Assembly: GCA_030603365.1 (NCBI GenBank)
Contig: JAUVXV010000001.1
Location: 310,001-374,000 of the forward strand
Direction: 5' to 3'
Length of the DNA: 64,000 bases
DNA from: Candidatus Heimdallarchaeota archaeon
Lineage (GTDB): Archaea > Asgardarchaeota > Heimdallarchaeia > Heimdallarchaeales > Heimdallarchaeaceae
Both the position numbers and the translations under genes were made by a program. Positions within the stretch are counted from its first letter, which is position 1, and every line of letters starts with the position of its first letter. The notes below the pieces were generated by a model. The model ran no database searches. It saw nothing but the letters and a program-made list of their open reading frames with translations, and had not been told where the DNA came from. Below are positions 59,455-64,000 of this stretch, piece after piece.

Positions 59455-60237
59455 TTACTCCCCTATATTTGTGTAGTTTCTCAAATTATCTTGGAGAATA
59501 TTAGAAATTTCTTCCATGTCATGATGAGTAATTTCTATTATTTTCTGCATAACTTTAGGAATAATTCCTGGTGACCCAATAACTCTTTCATTATTTATTG
59601 TATATTTAACATTTCCATCTGATTCTGTAAGAATTCGATTTATTGAAACTTTTTTGAGGACATCAATGTGAGGAGAACCAGTTAGAATTGAAGGATTGAC
59701 TGTAAAGAAATAATCTCTTTCGATAAATTGGTTCAATATATGAGAGGGACCAGAGTACCAGTGAATTAATACATTATTAGACGGGATTTTATAGGATGAA
59801 AGTATACTTGCGATTTCTACTTCTGCTCCCTTAAGATGGATATTTACTGGAAGACTGTTCTTCTCTGCAATTTGTAGGAAGAAACGAAAATATTGTTCTT
59901 GATACGGATATCGTTCTTCCTTTTTAATAAAATGATGATCTAATCCTATCTCACCAATAATTACTTTTTTGTGTTCTGAAAACAATTTAAGGAAGTTTTC
60001 CTTCGTTTCGTTAGTTAATGTTTTTTTAGCATTCCATGGATGAACGCCAATACCAGGTATTATTCTATCAAATTCCCTACTTAAATCCAAGATTTTTTTT
60101 GATTCTGAATACTTGGTTGAAACTCCGATGACATATTCTAATCCTTGTTCACTCCATTGTTCCATTGAAGACTCTAGATTAAAGTCTTTTTGAAAACTCT
60201 TACTTGCAAGATGGCAATGGGCATCATGAAATTTCAT
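59455..60237 (-). CDS. TatD-family metal-dependent hydrolase
   Basis: A 260-residue TIM-barrel hydrolase. Metal ligands are visible in FHDAHCHLAS (near the N-terminus), VIIGEIGLDHHFIK, LPVNIHLKGAE, NVLIHWYSG, and RILTESDGN near the end. TatD proteins are 3'-5' exonucleases or related deoxyribonucleases. ATG 60237 is preferred over GTG 60255. It ends 5 bases before the DHH phosphoesterase starts and is divergent from a small gene at 60289. Confidence 0.83.
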   Translation of the reverse strand: MKFHDAHCHLASKSFQKDFNLESSMEQWSEQGLEYVIGVSTKYSESKKILDLSREFDRIIPGIGVHPWNAKKTLTNETKENFLKLFSEHKKVIIGEIGLDHHFIKKEERYPYQEQYFRFFLQIAEKNSLPVNIHLKGAEVEIASILSSYKIPSNNVLIHWYSGPSHILNQFIERDYFFTVNPSILTGSPHIDVLKKVSINRILTESDGNVKYTINNERVIGSPGIIPKVMQKIIEITHHDMEEISNILQDNLRNYTNIGE

Positions 60238-60257
60238 CAATTGAACTTCAATCACAT

Positions 60258-60267
60258 CTTTTATATC
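60258..60267 (+). promoter_or_regulatory. TATA box of the small coiled-coil gene
   Basis: CTTTTATATC ends 22 bp before ATG 60289, which is leaderless spacing and decides the start of that gene in favour of ATG 60289 over the much longer frame beginning at 60190. Confidence 0.45.
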
Positions 60268-60288
60268 TTTTCACTTATTTGTACATCT

Positions 60289-60477
60289 ATGGACAAAGAA
60301 TTACTACCTCTAGAAGAAAGAGTAAAAAAACTTGAACAAGAGGTTGAAAGATTAAGTAGACTACTTGAATCTCATGTAAGGGCTCATGGTGTTACTCCAA
60401 CTGTTCATCCACCCGTTCATCCAGATCGTCCATTTAATTCAAAACATCCTGATGTTGGACCCCCTAAAGAGTATTAG
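60289..60477 (+). CDS. small coiled-coil protein
   Basis: A 62-residue protein. Residues 1-30 form a short leucine-heptad coiled coil (LLPLEERVKKLEQEVERLSR), followed by a Pro/His-rich tail (HGVTPTVHPPVHPDRPF). The start is decided by the leaderless TATA box at 60258. It is 18 bp upstream of the GTPase gene and may be co-transcribed. Function unknown. Confidence 0.55.
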   Translation: MDKELLPLEERVKKLEQEVERLSRLLESHVRAHGVTPTVHPPVHPDRPFNSKHPDVGPPKEY

Positions 60478-60495
60478 TTCTATTGAATGTAAACA

Positions 60496-61338
60496 GTGAA
60501 AAAAATGCCAAGAAAAGACGATTATGATACTATGGTATATAAGATGATCAGAGATAGTGATGTGATCATTGAGGTTGTTGATGCTAGATTTCCTAGTTTA
60601 TCTCGTACTAAGAAATTTGAAAATATGGTTCTGAGAAATCCTTCAAAAACACTTCTGATTGCAATGAATAAAGTTGATCTTGTACCAAATCATATAGTTA
60701 CAAAATGGAAGAAAATACTTGAAAAAGAGCGAATTTCTATTATTCCTACATCAGCCAGAGAAAGATTAAGTACATCAATACTAAGAAACCGGATTATTTC
60801 CTCTGCAGATAAGGAATTCTTCTACATTACCTCTTGTTTTATAGGTTTACCAAATACAGGAAAAAGTTCTCTTATCAATATTCTAAAGGGAAGATCAAGT
60901 GCTCCTGTTGCCCCCATACCTGGGTTTACCAAAGCATTGCAAGTACTTCGAATCACAACTAGATTAAGAATTTTTGATACTCCGGGAGTAATACCAGTTA
61001 AATTGTCAATGGCAGATCAGATACTTATAGGTATAATTAGACCAGAAAAGCTTTCGGATCCAGTTAAGGCAGCTTGGTCACTCATACATCGTATAGATGA
61101 AATTAATCCTAATATTATTTCTAAAACTTATGAAATAGAATATGAGTCTCCTCCTGAATTTCTAGAGAAATTCGCTGAAAAAAGACACAAGAAAAAGAAA
61201 GGTGGAGAACTTGATTTAGAAACTGCAGCTCGAGTTTTACTAGCAGAACACACTAACAAAGCTAAAATCCCTATCTGGGAAGATCCAGATAAATATTTGA
61301 TAGAAAAAAGGGAAAAAGAAAAGGAAAGAAGTGTTTAA
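60496..61338 (+). CDS. circularly permuted GTPase (YlqF/RbgA-Lsg1 family)
   Basis: A 280-residue GTPase in which the G4 motif (IAMNKVDLVPN) and G5-like (TSARERLS) come before G1 (CFIGLPNTGKSSLINIL) and G3 (FDTPGVIP), as in ribosome-assembly GTPases. DVIIEVVDARFPSLSRTK opens the domain. Such enzymes mature the large ribosomal subunit. The start is GTG 60496 or ATG 60505; both are possible. It converges on gcvT, overlapping the stop by 4 bases. Confidence 0.87.
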   Translation: MKKMPRKDDYDTMVYKMIRDSDVIIEVVDARFPSLSRTKKFENMVLRNPSKTLLIAMNKVDLVPNHIVTKWKKILEKERISIIPTSARERLSTSILRNRIISSADKEFFYITSCFIGLPNTGKSSLINILKGRSSAPVAPIPGFTKALQVLRITTRLRIFDTPGVIPVKLSMADQILIGIIRPEKLSDPVKAAWSLIHRIDEINPNIISKTYEIEYESPPEFLEKFAEKRHKKKKGGELDLETAARVLLAEHTNKAKIPIWEDPDKYLIEKREKEKERSV

Positions 61339-62498
61339 GCTTCTCGCTTCCAACCAAACTTAGTAGTATCATAAAATGGCATTTTTACTACTTTTGCTTT
61401 GACTTGGTTTTTACGGATTTGGACTAGTACTTCAGTTTCTGGTTCTGCGTATTTAATATCTACAAAACCCATACCGACACCAATATTACCAATTACTGGA
61501 GAACGGACACCATTTACCATAGATCCTATTTTCTCTCCTGCTGTGTTGAGTATATCATAGTCAGCTCTTGGAATTCCTTTATCAAGAAGCTTAATTCCAA
61601 CATGTTTGATTTTTACACCTTCGTTCTTAGCTTTCAAAAGAGCTTCTTTGCCAAAGTAAAATGGCTCTTTATCATGTTTGCAGAAGATTTTGAAATCATA
61701 CCCAGTTTCAACTGGAGTAACTTCTTCATGAATATCCTCACCATAAAGCGGTAATCCTGCTTCTATTCTTAACGCATCACGAGCACCAAGACCACAAAGA
61801 GCAATACCTACTTCCTTACCAGCTTCAAGAATAGCGTTCCATACTTTGATTCCTTTTTCAGGATTTGCTAAATCAGAATCAAATATAACTACTTCAAAAC
61901 CCATTTCACCAGTATAACCTGTACCAGTGAATAGACATTTACATCCCTCAATTTCAGCTTCAATCATCTTCCATCTGCCAGTATCAGATACACCTAAGTT
62001 ATCCAATATTACTTTAGTATTTGGTCCCTGAACTGCGAACATAGTTGTCTCTAATGTCCAATCTTTAAATTCAAGAGGTTCTCCTGTCATTTCTTCAAAA
62101 ATTTTAACAAATTGACCAATCCAAGCTAAAACCTTTACTGTTTGGCTTCCAGCATTACAGACATTGAAATAATCTGTTTCGCTTTTCTTACCAATAATTG
62201 TATCATCTCGGTATCCAGCATTCTCATTAAGATAATAGGTGTATCCACACTTCATATCATCCATTGCAGCGATGTCTCTTGGTGTGAGTAGTTCCATCAA
62301 CTTAGTAGCATATTTTCCTTTTAGAGAATAACGACCCATATCTGTTACTTCAACAATAGAAACATTTTCTCTTGTTGCCATTATCTCATCATCAATTCCT
62401 GTGTAAGATACAGGAAGATAGTAGCCAGCAAAATCAATCATTCTTGCTCCAGCATCTTCATGAACTTTCCACATAGGAGTTTTTACTAATTTACCCAT
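61335..62498 (-). CDS. gcvT: glycine cleavage system T protein (aminomethyltransferase)
   Basis: A 387-residue tetrahydrofolate- or tetrahydromethanopterin-dependent enzyme that takes the methylene group from GcvH and releases ammonia. Family landmarks: MIDFAGYYLPVSYTGIDDEI, LTPRDIAAMDDMKCGYTYYL, FAVQGPNTKVILDNLG, FTGTGYTGEMGFEVVIF, LGARDALRIEAGLPLYGEDI and GMGFVDIKYAEP. ATG 62498 gives a better ribosome-site distance than ATG 62504. It is 5 kb from the P and H genes, with unrelated genes between. Confidence 0.94.
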   Translation of the reverse strand: MGKLVKTPMWKVHEDAGARMIDFAGYYLPVSYTGIDDEIMATRENVSIVEVTDMGRYSLKGKYATKLMELLTPRDIAAMDDMKCGYTYYLNENAGYRDDTIIGKKSETDYFNVCNAGSQTVKVLAWIGQFVKIFEEMTGEPLEFKDWTLETTMFAVQGPNTKVILDNLGVSDTGRWKMIEAEIEGCKCLFTGTGYTGEMGFEVVIFDSDLANPEKGIKVWNAILEAGKEVGIALCGLGARDALRIEAGLPLYGEDIHEEVTPVETGYDFKIFCKHDKEPFYFGKEALLKAKNEGVKIKHVGIKLLDKGIPRADYDILNTAGEKIGSMVNGVRSPVIGNIGVGMGFVDIKYAEPETEVLVQIRKNQVKAKVVKMPFYDTTKFGWKREA

Positions 62499-62641
62499 AA
62501 TCATAACCTACTAATTTGTAGTTTTATCTGGTTTCGATTTTTACTTTACAGATAAAAATGTTATCCATTGTAGATATATTATCAACAAAAATAGAATTTT
62601 ATCCAAAAAAGATTTTATTAGGTTCATCACAATAATTAGTT

Positions 62642-63688
62642 ATGGCTTCAACTGAAGCGACTTCTTCAGAAAAACCAATAGAAGAGAAAGAGAAAAAACG
62701 TTATGTTAGCATAGATGTTTTTCGGGGGTTAACTATAGTAGGAATGATAATTGTCAATATCATGCTTGAGTTTGATAACACCCCTAGCTGGTTAAAACAT
62801 GAAATTGATTTTGGATTAGAATTTGCAGATCTAATTGCCCCCTTCTTTATTTTTGCAATAACCTTAACCTATACTATGTCATTTAAACATCATGTCAGAA
62901 AAGAAGGGTATTTCAAAACATATATCCGTTTTCTAAGGCGCTATGGTGCCTTCCTTGGGTTTGGTTTCTTAGGAAGTTATTATGCTGTTTCATTAGAAGG
63001 ATTTGGGTTTACTTGGGGAGTTTTACAAGCAATTGGATTAGCAGGAATATTCACTCTTTTTTTTATTCGATTCCCTAGATATATCAGATTGGTTGTCTCT
63101 CTCTGTCTCATGATAGCTTATCAAGCAATTCTAGGCGTTTCTGTGAATGTTGAAGGAACCCCCATTACTTTAAGCGATTTAAACTATAACGATGTCCATG
63201 GTGGAATAATAGGGGGGATTGGATATAGCATTATGACTTTATTAGGAACAGCAATTGTAGATGACTTTAAAGAAGTTGATAAGAAACAGATTCTGATAGC
63301 AGGTGTCGTACTCACCATTCTAGGTTTAGGAATTCATTTCATATGGAAAGGTTATGGTTTCCCTCCAGATGGAGGCATCTCAAAGGAAAGGGTAACATCA
63401 GCATTTGTTTTATTAAGTTTAGGACTAGGTGCTATTCTTTTTTGGCTAATTTGGTTCTTCATGGATGAGAAAAAGATTATAAGAATTAAAAGTCGAATTT
63501 TCCAACCATTAGGAAAAAATGCATTTTTAATATATATTCTCCATCCATTATTCATCTTATTTACAGTTTTAATTTTACCAATTAATGCTCATTTTGCGTT
63601 AATTCTACTTTGTACTTTGATAAGTTGTGTAACATTGTGGTTACTAGCTTTCTTCCTAGATAAAAAACAACTATATATAATAATATAA
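62642..63688 (+). CDS. HGSNAT/YeiB-like multi-helix membrane acyltransferase-like protein
   Basis: A 348-residue membrane protein with about ten helices. The opening RYVSIDVFRGLTIVGMIIVN, and FADLIAPFFIFAITLTYTMS after it, are the signature of the heparan-alpha-glucosaminide N-acetyltransferase-like family (DUF1624/DUF5009). GKNAFLIYILHPLF near the end is also typical. The first catalytic-type histidine of the family is not clearly recognisable. In bacteria these proteins are thought to move acyl groups across the membrane. Start ATG 62642. Adjacent to the start of a tryptophanase/tyrosine phenol-lyase gene. Confidence 0.72.
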   Translation: MASTEATSSEKPIEEKEKKRYVSIDVFRGLTIVGMIIVNIMLEFDNTPSWLKHEIDFGLEFADLIAPFFIFAITLTYTMSFKHHVRKEGYFKTYIRFLRRYGAFLGFGFLGSYYAVSLEGFGFTWGVLQAIGLAGIFTLFFIRFPRYIRLVVSLCLMIAYQAILGVSVNVEGTPITLSDLNYNDVHGGIIGGIGYSIMTLLGTAIVDDFKEVDKKQILIAGVVLTILGLGIHFIWKGYGFPPDGGISKERVTSAFVLLSLGLGAILFWLIWFFMDEKKIIRIKSRIFQPLGKNAFLIYILHPLFILFTVLILPINAHFALILLCTLISCVTLWLLAFFLDKKQLYIII

Positions 63689-63717
63689 GAAAATATGAGA
63701 AATCTTTTTTAATGTAA

Positions 63718-64000
<283 letters not shown>

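Overview
This window comes from an Asgard archaeon, most likely from the Heimdallarchaeia. The DNA is AT-rich, genes are intron-free and tightly packed, many starts are leaderless (TATA box about 26-30 bp before ATG) or preceded by GGTGAT or GGAGG, and housekeeping genes are archaeal (A/V-type ATPase subunits, thermosome, archaeal phosphoglycerate mutase, archease/RtcB). Alongside these are eukaryote-like genes: an actin cut off at the left edge, a Rab/Ras-like GTPase, a Roadblock/LC7 protein, ubiquitin, an E1 enzyme, and ESCRT-I, -II, -III and Vps4 homologues. The family-level host assignment is inference; the Asgard call is strong.

Layout. 1-365: 5' part of an actin gene. 596-4787: ATPase subunits C and I; subunit I has its soluble half duplicated. 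4920-13820: a substrate-binding protein that looks circularly permuted, an LRR protein, Roadblock protein, phosphoglycerate mutase, EamA transporter, aminotransferase, and a B-box/coiled-coil/PH-like protein. 13839-14541: ATPase proteolipid K and a small unknown gene. 14692-24310: the ubiquitin-ESCRT island (two ESCRT-III proteins, Vps4, Vps25-like, Vps22/36-like, a one-chain ESCRT-I made of a UEV domain, coiled coil and Vps28-like C-terminus, E1, ubiquitin, a PDCD5-like protein, a small GTPase and helical unknowns).

24429-37144 is an accessory region. It has tandemly duplicated surface-protein genes with truncated subtilase remnants, a 407-bp chimeric repeat, a purine-rich cassette of small unknown genes, a two-gene Pycsar-like anti-phage system (membrane effector plus nucleotide cyclase), a RiPP-like cluster (40-residue Cys-containing peptide plus a radical SAM/SPASM maturase carrying one in-frame TAA), HTH regulators and a beta-helix surface protein.

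37583-64000 returns to mostly core metabolism: a NAD-kinase-like protein, DegT aminotransferase, metallophosphoesterase, two divergent histidine/aromatic ammonia-lyases with imidazolonepropionase (histidine breakdown), a split-barrel/UbiA fusion, thermosome, a thioredoxin-V4R-V4R protein, the glycine cleavage genes gcvH, gcvPA, gcvPB and a separate gcvT, archease/RtcB (RNA ligation), DHH and TatD enzymes, a circularly permuted GTPase, an acyltransferase-like membrane protein, and at the right edge the start of a tyrosine phenol-lyase/tryptophanase gene. Together the catabolic genes indicate amino-acid fermentation (histidine, glycine, tyrosine or tryptophan, alanine).

The strongest candidates for a noteworthy system are the Pycsar-like pair, the RiPP-like cluster beside it, and the compact ubiquitin-ESCRT island with its fused ESCRT-I.
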